The translations under genes and the position numbers were made by a program. A stretch of 64,000 bases of DNA from Saccharopolyspora gregorii (lineage in GTDB: Bacteria; Actinomycetota; Actinomycetes; Mycobacteriales; Pseudonocardiaceae): assembly GCF_024734405.1 (NCBI RefSeq), contig NZ_CP059556.1:1302001-1366000 (forward strand). Direction: 5' to 3'. Below are positions 17,716 through 26,179 of the stretch, piece by piece. How positions within the stretch are numbered: the first letter of the stretch is position 1; every line of letters begins with the position of its first letter. A model generated the notes under the pieces. That model was not told the DNA's origin. It worked only from the letters and a program-made list of their open reading frames with translations, and ran no database searches.

Positions 17716-17979
17716 GTGGTTGAGCAGCAGCCTCCGGAATCCGCACCGGCGACGTCGTCGCCTCGTCCGAGGGAGCTGCTCATCGCCCTGCACGAACGTT
17801 CCCGGCTCATCGGCCCCGGCGCCGCGGAGCTCGGTCCCCTCGGCGCGTTCGACCCGCCTTCGGCGGCGTGCGGGGTCTGCGGGCACCACGCCTTGACCAC
17901 GCACCCGGGCGCGGGTCTTCGCTCCGACGCGGGTGACCGGATGGTGTGCCGGGTCTGCGGTGCGCACCGCGTCGGCTGA
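17716..17979 (+). CDS. possible small protein with two CxxC pairs (uncertain)
   Basis: An 87-residue open frame from GTG 17716. It holds ELLIALHERSRLIGPGAAEL and two cysteine pairs, CGVCG and CRVCG, about 30 residues apart with a histidine-containing HHALTTH between, a pattern that could bind zinc. It lies between two minus-strand genes and overlaps, antisense, the arginine-rich 3' tail of the alpha-galactosidase. That tail looks less protein-like than this frame. I recognise no family. Confidence 0.3.
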   Translation: MVEQQPPESAPATSSPRPRELLIALHERSRLIGPGAAELGPLGAFDPPSAACGVCGHHALTTHPGAGLRSDAGDRMVCRVCGAHRVG

Positions 17980-19234
17980 GGTGGTCGATGCGGAGCAGCA
18001 CGGTGCCGTGGGCGGGGACGTCGGCGGTGAGCGGGCCGGTGGTGCCGTCGGTCAGGTTCCGGGCGAGGCGCGCTCCGGCGGGGAGGCCCAGTTCGGCGGG
18101 GCCGGTGGTGATGCGGGTCGGGGTGTCGGCCTGGTTGTGGAGGGCGATGGCGGTGCCGTCGAGCAGCGGCTTCACCCACACCTGGTGGTCACCGCCGCGA
18201 ACCCGGTGCGCGGCCGCGCCCAGCGGTTCCTGGTCCACGGCGAGCAGTTCGGGATCGGTGAGCAGCGCGCGGTCCGCCTCGGACATCGTGCGGGGATCGT
18301 TGCCCGCGATGAGCGGGGCGGCGAACATGGCCCACATGCTCAGGTGGGTGCGCTCCTCGTCGGGGGTGAGCCCGGCGTAGCCGTTCACGCCGTGCACGCC
18401 GACCTCCAGCATGTCCGGGTCGTTCCAGCAGCCCGGGCGCACTCGATCTGACAGTCCACTGTGGACGTCGATGATGTTCCGCACGCCCATCGGATGTTCG
18501 TTGCGGTGCCCGGAATCCCACACCGGCTGGATGTCCTCGGTGGTGCGCGCCAGGTGCGCGACCCCGCACCAGTCCTCCGATTCCCCCGGCTCGCCGGGGA
18601 AGTTGCTGTTCGGGTTGGTGCTGTAGACGATCGGCCTGCCGGTGGTGGCGAGCGCGTCGCGCATCGCGGTGAACGCGACGCGCACGTTGCGGGTGGAACC
18701 GCCGCCGGAGCACCAGTCGTACTTGAGGTAGTCCACGCCCCAGGACGCGAAGGTCCGGGCGTCCTGCACCTCCCGGTCGCCGCTGCCGGTCGCACCCGGG
18801 TAGGCGCCGGTGCGCTGCGCGCAGGTCCGCACGTTCGGCGACGCGTAGATCCCGAACAGCAGGCCCCGCGAGTGCAGGTACTCGCCGAGCGCCGCCATGC
18901 CGCCGGGGAAGCGGGTGCGGTCGGCCCGCAGGTTCCCGGCGGCGTCGCGTTCCGGCTCGTACCAGCAGTCGTCCACCACGACGTAGCGGTAGCCCGCGTC
19001 GCGCATCCCCGACGCCACCATCGCGTCCGCGACGCCGCGGATCTTCGCCTCGTCGATGTCGCAGCCGAAGGTGTTCCAGCTGTTCCAGCCCATCGGCGGG
19101 GTGGCCGCGGGCGGCACCGGAAGTGGTGCCGCCGCGGCGGTGTCCCGGGGTGGGGCGCTGGTGCCCGCCAGCGCGAGCACGGCCAGCAGGGCGAGCGCGA
19201 TGCTCGGCATCCGGCGAGCGGTTCCCCTCGGCAT
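17807..19234 (-). CDS. secreted GH27 alpha-galactosidase-type glycoside hydrolase
   Basis: A 475-residue exported hydrolase. Signal peptide (MPSIALALLAVLALAGTSA region), then a GH27 barrel: TPPMGWNSWNTFGCDI, DDCWYEPERD, nucleophile aspartate in VDYLKYDWCSGG, and the acid/base aspartate in GCWNDPDMLEVG. It would release alpha-linked galactose (or a related sugar) outside the cell. The C-terminal beta domain ends near LLRIDHLS, after which about 50 Arg/Pro-rich residues extend the frame; this tail may come from loss of the original stop. ATG 19234 overlaps the stop of the upstream glycosyltransferase by one base (TGATG), so the two are coupled. Confidence 0.9.
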   Translation of the reverse strand: MPRGTARRMPSIALALLAVLALAGTSAPPRDTAAAAPLPVPPAATPPMGWNSWNTFGCDIDEAKIRGVADAMVASGMRDAGYRYVVVDDCWYEPERDAAGNLRADRTRFPGGMAALGEYLHSRGLLFGIYASPNVRTCAQRTGAYPGATGSGDREVQDARTFASWGVDYLKYDWCSGGGSTRNVRVAFTAMRDALATTGRPIVYSTNPNSNFPGEPGESEDWCGVAHLARTTEDIQPVWDSGHRNEHPMGVRNIIDVHSGLSDRVRPGCWNDPDMLEVGVHGVNGYAGLTPDEERTHLSMWAMFAAPLIAGNDPRTMSEADRALLTDPELLAVDQEPLGAAAHRVRGGDHQVWVKPLLDGTAIALHNQADTPTRITTGPAELGLPAGARLARNLTDGTTGPLTADVPAHGTVLLRIDHLSRRGAHRRPGTPSGHPRRSEDPRPGAWSRRGARRPRTPPKAGRTRRGDRAPRRRGR

Positions 19235-21534
19235 CAGTGCCGGTTCGCGCAGTCGTAGAGCCGGGTCGGGGCGTCCTCCCCGCCGGTGCCGGTCGTCGTG
19301 CCGGAGCCGGTCGTCGTGCCAGAGCCGGTCGTCGCGGCCGTGCCGCCGTAGTCGGCCGGGTCGACGGCGGTGCAGTGCGCGGCGACCCAGGCCATCGACT
19401 CGTCGACGACGCGGGTGTCGACGTCCTCGCCCGTGCTCCGCACCCCGGAGCTGCCGTTGGTCCACACGTAGCGCAGCCGTCCTTCCTCGACGTAGGTCCG
19501 CAGCCGGTCGACGGTGGGGGCCGGGTCGTTGCCGTTGTAGCCGCCGACGGCCATCACGGGCTCGCCGGTGTCCAGGATGATCGGCGCGGCCACCATGGCA
19601 CCGACGACGGCGACCAGCCAGGTCTCGCCCTGGTGGTGGTCGGTGAGGTAGCGGACCACCTCGTCGCTCACCTCGGAGCTCTGGCCACCGGGACCGCCGC
19701 GGCGGCCGTCGCCGGGCGTCCGGGCGCCCTGCCCGTCACCGTTCCGACCGTCCGCGTTCTGCCCGTTCGGGTTCCGGCCGTCCGAGCTCGTGCCGTCCGC
19801 GTTCGGGTCGGCCGAGTCCTGGCCGCTGGAGTCCTGCCCGTCCGCGCCCCGGCCGTCCGGGCTCCGCCCGTCGGCGCCCGGTCCACCGCGCCCGTCCTGG
19901 CCGGGACCGCGCTGGCCCCGGCCTGGACCACCACCGCCGGGACCACCGCCCGGCCCGCCCTGGGTGGCCGGTCCGGCGGACGGGAACGTCGCCTGGATCG
20001 GCGTGCTCAGCGGGGTCAGCGCGTAGGCCGTCGGCCCGGACAGCACCGCGACCAGCCCGGCCAGCAAGGCCGCCAGCGCCAGCTTCGCCCGCATCCGCCG
20101 CTGCCGGGGGACGGCGAGCAGCGCTACCAGCACCAGCACCGACACCGCGGTGAGCACCGCGATCAGCGGCGGCAGCCAGCCGATCCAGTCGGGGTCCAGC
20201 ACCGCGCACGCCCACGCCCCGGTCGCCGCGATCGACAGCGGAAGCAGCGCGCCCCACCCGGCCGAGACCCGGAACAGCCGCACCATGCACACCACGCCGA
20301 TGCCCGCCACGGCCGCGAGCGGTGCCGCCAGCGCCACCGAGTAGTACGGGTGCCAGATGCCGGAGGCGAAGGTGAACACCGCCGCGGTCACCAGCAGGGT
20401 TCCCAACCACAGCAGGAGATCCGCGCGCTGCGCGCTGTGCGCGGGCCGCCGCCGCAGGTACACCAGCGCGGCGATCGCACCGCACAGCGCCAGCGGGAAC
20501 AGCCAGGAGATCTGGCCGGCCACCTGGTCGCTGATCAACCGGGTGAGGCCCTCGTCGCCCCCGCCGGGACCGCCGCCCATCCCGCCGGGACCGCCCATCC
20601 CGCCGGGACCGCCCATGCCGCCGGGGCCGCCACCGCCGGGCGGCATCCCGCCCGGCATCCCGCCGCCACCTCCGCCGCCGGTCATCCCGGGCGACATGAT
20701 GTGGTTCTGCCCGAACACCCGCCCGAGCCCGTTGTAGCCGAGCAGCAGGTCCAGCACCGTGTTGTCCGTGCTGCCGCCGACGTAGGGCCGCGAGGCGGCG
20801 GGCACCGCGTCCACCGCGACCAGCCACGAGGCGCTCACCCCGGCCAGCACCAGCCCGGCGACGCCGAGGTTGAGCAGCTTCCGCGGCCACCGCGGCCGGG
20901 CCGCCACCAGGTACACCACCGCGATCACCGGGACCACGAAGTACGCCTGCAGCATCTTGACGTTGAACGCGAGGCCGATCGCCACCGCGCTCCACACCAG
21001 CGGCGCGAGCTTCCCGGAGCGGATCGCGTCAGACGCGCCCCAGATCGCGAGCGCGGTCAGCAGCACCAGCAGCCCGTCCGGGTTGTTGTGCCGCGCCATC
21101 GCCACCGCGATCGGCGTCACCGCCAGCACCAGCGCCGCCAGCAGGCCCGCGGCGTGCCCGAAGGAGCGCCGCACCAGGTGGTGCACCACGGCGACGGTGA
21201 GGACGGCGCACACGGCCTGCGGCACCAGCAGGCTCCACGTGTTGAAGCCGAACGCCCGCGCCGACAGGGCCTGCACCTGCAGCGCCAGCGGCGGCTTGTC
21301 CACGGTGATGAACGAGGCCGCGTCCAGCGAGCCGTAGAAGAACGCCTTCCAGCTCTGCGTCATGCCCAGCACCGTCGCCGAGTAGTACGTGTTCGCCCAC
21401 TCGTTGATCGACAGCGCCCAGGTGTCGAGCACCGCCGAGACCGCCAGCACCGCGATCAGCGCCGGCCGCGCCCACGCCGGGTCCGTCCTCCTGCCCAGCA
21501 CCCACCGGGCCGCCCGGGACCGTTCCTGCTCCAC
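19234..21534 (-). CDS. PMT/ArnT-like polytopic glycosyltransferase with Gly-rich insert
   Basis: A 766-residue membrane glycosyltransferase of the dolichyl-phosphate-mannose/ArnT type (GT-C fold). The N-terminal catalytic loop has NEWANTYYSATV and the FITVDKPPLALQ motif with the catalytic Asp; MARHNNPDGLLVLL is the next family motif. Many hydrophobic helices follow. Two odd segments: a Gly/Met/Pro-rich loop (about residues 285-335) and a disordered Gly/Asp/Gln-rich stretch of about 90 residues before a soluble C-terminal domain (VMAVGGYNGNDPAPTVDRL). It probably moves a sugar from a polyprenyl phosphate donor to an outer acceptor. GTG 21534 with GGAGGAGT upstream; divergent from the GT2 gene. 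Confidence 0.85.
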   Translation of the reverse strand: MEQERSRAARWVLGRRTDPAWARPALIAVLAVSAVLDTWALSINEWANTYYSATVLGMTQSWKAFFYGSLDAASFITVDKPPLALQVQALSARAFGFNTWSLLVPQAVCAVLTVAVVHHLVRRSFGHAAGLLAALVLAVTPIAVAMARHNNPDGLLVLLTALAIWGASDAIRSGKLAPLVWSAVAIGLAFNVKMLQAYFVVPVIAVVYLVAARPRWPRKLLNLGVAGLVLAGVSASWLVAVDAVPAASRPYVGGSTDNTVLDLLLGYNGLGRVFGQNHIMSPGMTGGGGGGGMPGGMPPGGGGPGGMGGPGGMGGPGGMGGGPGGGDEGLTRLISDQVAGQISWLFPLALCGAIAALVYLRRRPAHSAQRADLLLWLGTLLVTAAVFTFASGIWHPYYSVALAAPLAAVAGIGVVCMVRLFRVSAGWGALLPLSIAATGAWACAVLDPDWIGWLPPLIAVLTAVSVLVLVALLAVPRQRRMRAKLALAALLAGLVAVLSGPTAYALTPLSTPIQATFPSAGPATQGGPGGGPGGGGPGRGQRGPGQDGRGGPGADGRSPDGRGADGQDSSGQDSADPNADGTSSDGRNPNGQNADGRNGDGQGARTPGDGRRGGPGGQSSEVSDEVVRYLTDHHQGETWLVAVVGAMVAAPIILDTGEPVMAVGGYNGNDPAPTVDRLRTYVEEGRLRYVWTNGSSGVRSTGEDVDTRVVDESMAWVAAHCTAVDPADYGGTAATTGSGTTTGSGTTTGTGGEDAPTRLYDCANRH

Positions 21535-21813
21535 CGCGTCACTCCTCCGCTCGCCGTCGGCCCCGACGGTGGACGGCGAAGCTGGGAATCGGCTGGACGT
21601 CCGGTGCGAGCACTCCAGCCGGTCCGGCGCCCGTTCGCGCAGCACCCGGCACCCCGAGCGGTGCGCGGGTGCGCGCGACGGGCCCGGATTCCCAGCGAAC
21701 TCCCACCCAGCGCCTAGGCCCTGGACAACCCGGCGGTGCTTCATGGAACCCGGGTCGCCAGAGCTGCCGGCCGTGATGTCAGGAGCGGGAGAACGTGGAA
21801 AGGGATGAACGTG

Positions 21814-23085
21814 ATGCCGCAAGGAAGTGTCGAGACCGCGCGCCGGGGGGCGATGGCGCGCGAGACGGCGACGGTCGATCTGGTGATCCCGGTCTACAAC
21901 GAGGAACGTTCGCTGCCCGGGTGCCTACACGTGCTCCGGGACCACCTCGAGCACGACTTCCCGTTCAACTGGACGATCACGGTCGTCGACAACGCCAGCA
22001 CCGACGGGACGCTGCGCGTCGCCCACGAGCTGGCCGAGTCGATGCCCAACGTGCGGGTGCTGCACCTGGACCGCAAGGGCCGGGGACTGGCGCTGCGCAC
22101 CGCGTGGGGCTACAGCGACGCGGACGTGGTGGTCTACATGGACGTGGACCTCTCCACCGGGCTGGACGGGCTGCTGCCGCTGGTGGCGCCGCTGGTCAAC
22201 GGGCATTCGGACCTGGCCATCGGGTCCCGGCTGGCGCCGGGCTCGCGCACCATCCGCGGGGCGAAGCGGGAGCTGATCTCGCGGGCCTACAACAAGGTGA
22301 TCCGCTGGACGCACGGCGCGCGGTTCTCCGACGCGCAGTGCGGGTTCAAGGCGGCGCGCACCGACGTGATCCGGCCGCTGCTGCGCAAGGTCGAGGACGA
22401 TTCCTGGTTCTTCGACACCGAACTCCTGCTGCTGGCCGAGCACAACGGGCTGCGGGTGCACGAGGTGCCGGTGGACTGGGTCGAGGACGTCGACACCCGC
22501 GTCAACGTCACCAAGACCGCCACCGACGACCTCGCCGGGCTGCTGCGGGTGGCGCGGGCGAAGCTGACCGGCGCCGCCACCGTCGAGGGCCTGCCGCGGC
22601 GACCGGAACCGCGCGCCGCGCACCCGCAGGCGGTGCTCGCGGAGCGGGAGAACGGCCTGCTGTGGCAGCTGTTCTCCTTCGGCATCATCGGAATCCTGTC
22701 CACAGTGGCCACGTCGGTGCTGTACGCGCTGCTGCGGTCGTGGTGGCCGCCGCTGGTGGCGAACCTGGTGGCGCTGACCGTGACGACCCTGTGGAACACC
22801 GAGGCGAACCGCCGGTTCACCTTCGTCGGGCGGGCCGCGTCGTCCGGGCGGGTGCACGTGCAGGGGCTGGTGGTGTTCGCCCTGTACTACGTGGTGACCT
22901 CCGGCGCGCTGCTGGCGCTCGACGCCGCGGTTCCGGACGCCTCCCGCTGGCTGGAGGTGCTGGTGCTGGTCGCCTCCTCGGTCGTCGGCACCGCGCTGCG
23001 CTTCGTACTGCTGCGCTCCTGGGTGTTCCGCCCGAGGACGCCGCAGCCCACTCCCGTTCCCTCCTCCGAAAAGGAAGCAGCATGA
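21814..23085 (+). CDS. GT2 glycosyltransferase (polyprenyl-phosphate type) fused to a GtrA domain
   Basis: A cytoplasmic GT-A domain first (DLVIPVYNEERSLPGCL, VVDNASTDGTL, DxD in YMDVDLSTG, and CGFKAARTDVIRPLL), then a four-helix GtrA membrane domain (from about residue 290, LWQLFSFGIIGILSTVATS to the end). DPM1-like enzymes charge polyprenyl phosphate with a sugar, and GtrA helps flip it; here both are in one chain. It thus supplies the donor for the PMT-like enzyme that follows (overlapping ATGA) and for its divergent paralogue. GGAAAGG at 21797-21803 suits ATG 21814 or GTG 21811; ATG 21805 is too close to it. Confidence 0.9.
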   Translation: MPQGSVETARRGAMARETATVDLVIPVYNEERSLPGCLHVLRDHLEHDFPFNWTITVVDNASTDGTLRVAHELAESMPNVRVLHLDRKGRGLALRTAWGYSDADVVVYMDVDLSTGLDGLLPLVAPLVNGHSDLAIGSRLAPGSRTIRGAKRELISRAYNKVIRWTHGARFSDAQCGFKAARTDVIRPLLRKVEDDSWFFDTELLLLAEHNGLRVHEVPVDWVEDVDTRVNVTKTATDDLAGLLRVARAKLTGAATVEGLPRRPEPRAAHPQAVLAERENGLLWQLFSFGIIGILSTVATSVLYALLRSWWPPLVANLVALTVTTLWNTEANRRFTFVGRAASSGRVHVQGLVVFALYYVVTSGALLALDAAVPDASRWLEVLVLVASSVVGTALRFVLLRSWVFRPRTPQPTPVPSSEKEAA

Positions 23086-25295
23086 CCACGGTCGCACTCG
23101 GCGCACCCGCAGCGGACGCCGTCGACGCACCCCGGCGGAGGCGGTGGCAGCCGTTCGCGCTCGGCGCGATCTGCCTGCTCGCCGCGGTCCTCTACGCGTG
23201 GGGGATCGGCTCGTCCTGGGGTAACACGTACTACTCGGCGGCGGTCAAGTCGATGTCGCAGAGCTTCGAGAACTTCCTGTTCGGGTCGTTCGACCCGGCC
23301 GGGGTGGTCACCGTGGACAAGCCGCCGATGGCGCTGTGGGTCCAGGTGGCGTCCGCGAAGATCTTCGGCTTCAGCCGGTTCGCGGTGCTGTTCCCGCAGG
23401 TCGTGATGGGCGTGGCCGGGGTGTTCCTGCTGCACCGCGTGGTGCGCCGGTGGGCGGGGGAGCACGCCGCGCTGCTGGCGGCGCTGGTCATGGCGCTGAC
23501 GCCGATCACGGTGGCGATCAACCGGGACAACAACCCGGACACGCTGCTGGTGCTGCTGGTGCTGGGCGCCGCCTACGCGCTGACCCAGGCCGTCTCGGCG
23601 GAGCGCGCCTCCCGCGCGACCTGGTGGCTGGTGGGTGCGGCGGCGCTGGTCGGCTGCGGATTCCTGACGAAGATGTTGCAGGCGTGGATGCTGCTGCCGG
23701 TGTTCATCGCGGTGTACCTGGTGGGGCGGCAGGCGCCCTGGGGGCGCAAGGCGCTGGACCTGGTGGCGGCCGCGGTGACCGTGCTGGTCACCTCGTTCTG
23801 GTGGGTGGCGGCGACGGTGCTGTGGCCGTCGCCGAAGCCCTACATCGGGGGCAGCGAGGACGGCTCCGCGCTGGACCTGATCTTCGGCTACAACGGGTTC
23901 GGCCGGATCTTCGGCGGCGAGGGCAACGGCGGTGGCGGGGGCTCCTCCTCGGGCGGTGGTCCTGGCGGTGGCGGCGGCGGGTTCTCCGGTGAGTCCGGGC
24001 TGCTGCGGTTCGCGAACGAGCAGCTCGCCGGGCAGATCAGCTGGCTGTTCCCGCTGTGCGCGCTGGTGCTGGTCTCCGTCGTGGTGGGGGCGGTGCTGCG
24101 GCGCCGCGCCGGGGAGCCGGGCGATCGGTTCGAGGCCGCGGGCTGGGTGCTGTGGGGCGGCTGGCTGGTGTTCATCTGGCTGATGTTCAGCTTCGCCCAG
24201 GGCACGATGCACCCGTACTACACGACGATGCTGGCGCCCGCGGTCGGCGCGGTCGCCGGGGCCGGGCTGGTCCGGTTCTGGAAGTCGTACCGGTCGGGCG
24301 CGGGCAAGGGGTGGCTGCTGCTGCCGCTGGGCGTGGTGCTCACCGTGGCGTGGGCGGCGGTGCTGGTGTTCCGCAACGCCGACTGGAACGGCTGGGCCGG
24401 GTACCTGGCCATCGGGCTGGGCGTGCTCGCGGTGCTCGCGCTGCTGCTCGGCCGCGGCAAGGGCGCCGTGGGCACGGTGGCGCTGACGTTGTCGCTGGCC
24501 GCGGTCCTGGCGGTGCCGAGCGTGTGGTCGGCGGCGACGGCGTTCGCGTCCGACGGTGGCGGCGGCATGGGCGGGGCGAACCCGACGGCCGGTCCGTCCA
24601 CCGGCATGGGCGGTCCGGGCGGCGGCGGTCCCGGTGGTGGTCCTGGTGGCATGCCGGGGCGCGACGGGCAGGACTCCCGGGGTCAGGACGGGTCGGACCA
24701 GAACGCCCAGGGCTCGCAGGACCGGGGTTCGCGGCCCGGCGGCGGGCGGTCCGGCGGCGGCCCCGGCGGCATGAGCGACGAGTCCCTCACCGACGAGCAG
24801 CAGTCGCTGCTGGCGTACGTGACCGCGCAGGCCGGTGACCGGGAGATCCCGCTCGCCGTCGAGGGCGGGGCGCACGGCGCGAGCTCCTACATCATCAACA
24901 GCGATGTCCGGGTGATCGGCATGGGCGGGTTCACCGGCAGCGACGACGCCCCGTCGGTGGTGCAGCTGACCTCCTGGCAGGAGGCCGGGCAGCTCGGTTT
25001 CGTGCAGCTCGGCGGCATGGGCGGCCCCGGCGGCGGTGGTCCCGGTGGCGGCGGTCCGGGCGGTACGTCCGGGCAGCGGTCCCAGGACGGCCAGAACCAG
25101 GACGATCAGGCCCAGGACGCCCAGGACGGCCGCTCGCAGGGCGGCGGGATGCCCGGCGGCCAGGGCGGTGCCGCCACCGAGCGCCAGGAGTGGGTGGAGC
25201 AGAACTGCACCCTGGTGGACGCCGCCACCTACGGGGGCACCGGCTCCGAGCAAGACGGCCAGTCCTCCGGCGGTCTCTACGACTGCCGGGGCTGA
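23082..25295 (+). CDS. second PMT/ArnT-like polytopic glycosyltransferase
   Basis: A 737-residue paralogue of the minus-strand enzyme at 19234-21534, with the same landmarks: SSWGNTYYSAAV, VVTVDKPPMALWV, INRDNNPDTLLVLLV and a soluble C-terminal domain (VRVIGMGGFTGSDDAPSV). It also carries Gly/Ser-rich (about residues 285-305) and Gly/Gln/Asp-rich low-complexity segments, some with Met. ATG 23082 overlaps the GT2-GtrA stop by four bases, so donor maker and user are translationally coupled. The acceptor is unknown; cell-wall polymer or secreted protein is likely. A hairpin follows. Confidence 0.87.
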   Translation: MTTVALGAPAADAVDAPRRRRWQPFALGAICLLAAVLYAWGIGSSWGNTYYSAAVKSMSQSFENFLFGSFDPAGVVTVDKPPMALWVQVASAKIFGFSRFAVLFPQVVMGVAGVFLLHRVVRRWAGEHAALLAALVMALTPITVAINRDNNPDTLLVLLVLGAAYALTQAVSAERASRATWWLVGAAALVGCGFLTKMLQAWMLLPVFIAVYLVGRQAPWGRKALDLVAAAVTVLVTSFWWVAATVLWPSPKPYIGGSEDGSALDLIFGYNGFGRIFGGEGNGGGGGSSSGGGPGGGGGGFSGESGLLRFANEQLAGQISWLFPLCALVLVSVVVGAVLRRRAGEPGDRFEAAGWVLWGGWLVFIWLMFSFAQGTMHPYYTTMLAPAVGAVAGAGLVRFWKSYRSGAGKGWLLLPLGVVLTVAWAAVLVFRNADWNGWAGYLAIGLGVLAVLALLLGRGKGAVGTVALTLSLAAVLAVPSVWSAATAFASDGGGGMGGANPTAGPSTGMGGPGGGGPGGGPGGMPGRDGQDSRGQDGSDQNAQGSQDRGSRPGGGRSGGGPGGMSDESLTDEQQSLLAYVTAQAGDREIPLAVEGGAHGASSYIINSDVRVIGMGGFTGSDDAPSVVQLTSWQEAGQLGFVQLGGMGGPGGGGPGGGGPGGTSGQRSQDGQNQDDQAQDAQDGRSQGGGMPGGQGGAATERQEWVEQNCTLVDAATYGGTGSEQDGQSSGGLYDCRG

Positions 25296-25345
25296 GCCCC
25301 CGCCGCCGGGCCCGCGCACAGGCCCGGTGGCGGAGCCCGCCGGGG

Positions 25346-25385
25346 CGCCCCGGGTCGCGTTCGACGACGAGCGCGCCCCGGGGCG
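25346..25385 (+). terminator. stem-loop after the glycosyltransferase operon
   Basis: A 14-bp stem with one mismatch (25346-25359 with 25372-25385), 12-base loop, between the glycosyltransferase stop and the response regulator. Confidence 0.55.
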
Positions 25386-25453
25386 TCCTGGTCCGCAGGC
25401 CGTTCCCAGCATCCGTTCAGCGAGTCCCCAGCCGAGTGAGAGATCCTTGCCCC

Positions 25454-26179
25454 GTGGTTGATGCGAAGGCGCCGTCGGCGCGCGTACTGGTCGTCGATGA
25501 CGAGCCGAACATCCTGGAACTGCTCACCGCCGCCCTGCGGCTGAGCGGTTTCGAGGTGCGCGGCGCCGCCAGCGGCGCCGAGGCGTTGCGCGCCGCGAGC
25601 GATTTCCGCCCGCACATCGTGGTGCTGGACGTGATGCTGCCGGACCAGGACGGCTTCACGGTGGCGCGGCGGCTGCGCGAGGGCGGGGACGCGGTGCCGG
25701 TGCTGTTCCTGACGGCGCGGGACGCGGTGGAGGACCGGATCGCGGGGCTCACCGCGGGCGGCGACGACTACGTGACGAAGCCGTTCAGCCTGGACGAGGT
25801 GGTGCTGCGGTTGCGCGCGATCCTGCGCCGCGCCCAGCCGGAGCAGGTCGCCGAACCGGATTCGCGGCTGCGCTACCAGGACCTGGAGCTGGACGAGGAG
25901 ACTTACGAGGTGCGGCGAGCCGGGCAGCTGGTGAACCTGTCTCCGACGGAGTTCAAGCTGCTGCGCTACCTGCTGATCAACGCGGAGAAGGTGGTCAGCA
26001 AGGGCCAGATCCTGGACCGGGTGTGGAACTACGAGTTCGGCGGGGACAGCCGCATCGTCGAGTCCTACATCAGCTACCTGCGCCGCAAGGTCGACTTCAC
26101 CCGGCCCGCGCTGATCCACACGATCCGCGGCGTCGGCTACGTGCTGCGCATCCCGCCGGAGGAGCGACCCCGATGCTGA
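25454..26179 (+). CDS. OmpR/PhoB-family response regulator
   Basis: A 241-residue two-domain regulator: a receiver with acidic pocket Asp15/Asp16, phosphoacceptor Asp59 (IVVLDVMLPDQDG), and Lys109 (VTKPF), then a winged-helix DNA-binding domain (LSPTEFKLLRYLL, RIVESYISYLRRK, IHTIRGVGYVL). It resembles the MprA/TrcR group. GTG 25454 is the only start that keeps the receiver intact. The kinase gene begins inside its last codons, so the pair is one system; position next to the glycosyltransferases suggests envelope sensing, an inference. Confidence 0.93.
   Translation: MVDAKAPSARVLVVDDEPNILELLTAALRLSGFEVRGAASGAEALRAASDFRPHIVVLDVMLPDQDGFTVARRLREGGDAVPVLFLTARDAVEDRIAGLTAGGDDYVTKPFSLDEVVLRLRAILRRAQPEQVAEPDSRLRYQDLELDEETYEVRRAGQLVNLSPTEFKLLRYLLINAEKVVSKGQILDRVWNYEFGGDSRIVESYISYLRRKVDFTRPALIHTIRGVGYVLRIPPEERPRC

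Noticed and set aside
20560..20700. Short repeats that look like a CRISPR or minisatellite
   Set aside because: They are in-frame codons for the Gly/Met/Pro-rich loop of the glycosyltransferase, without spacers or cas genes.
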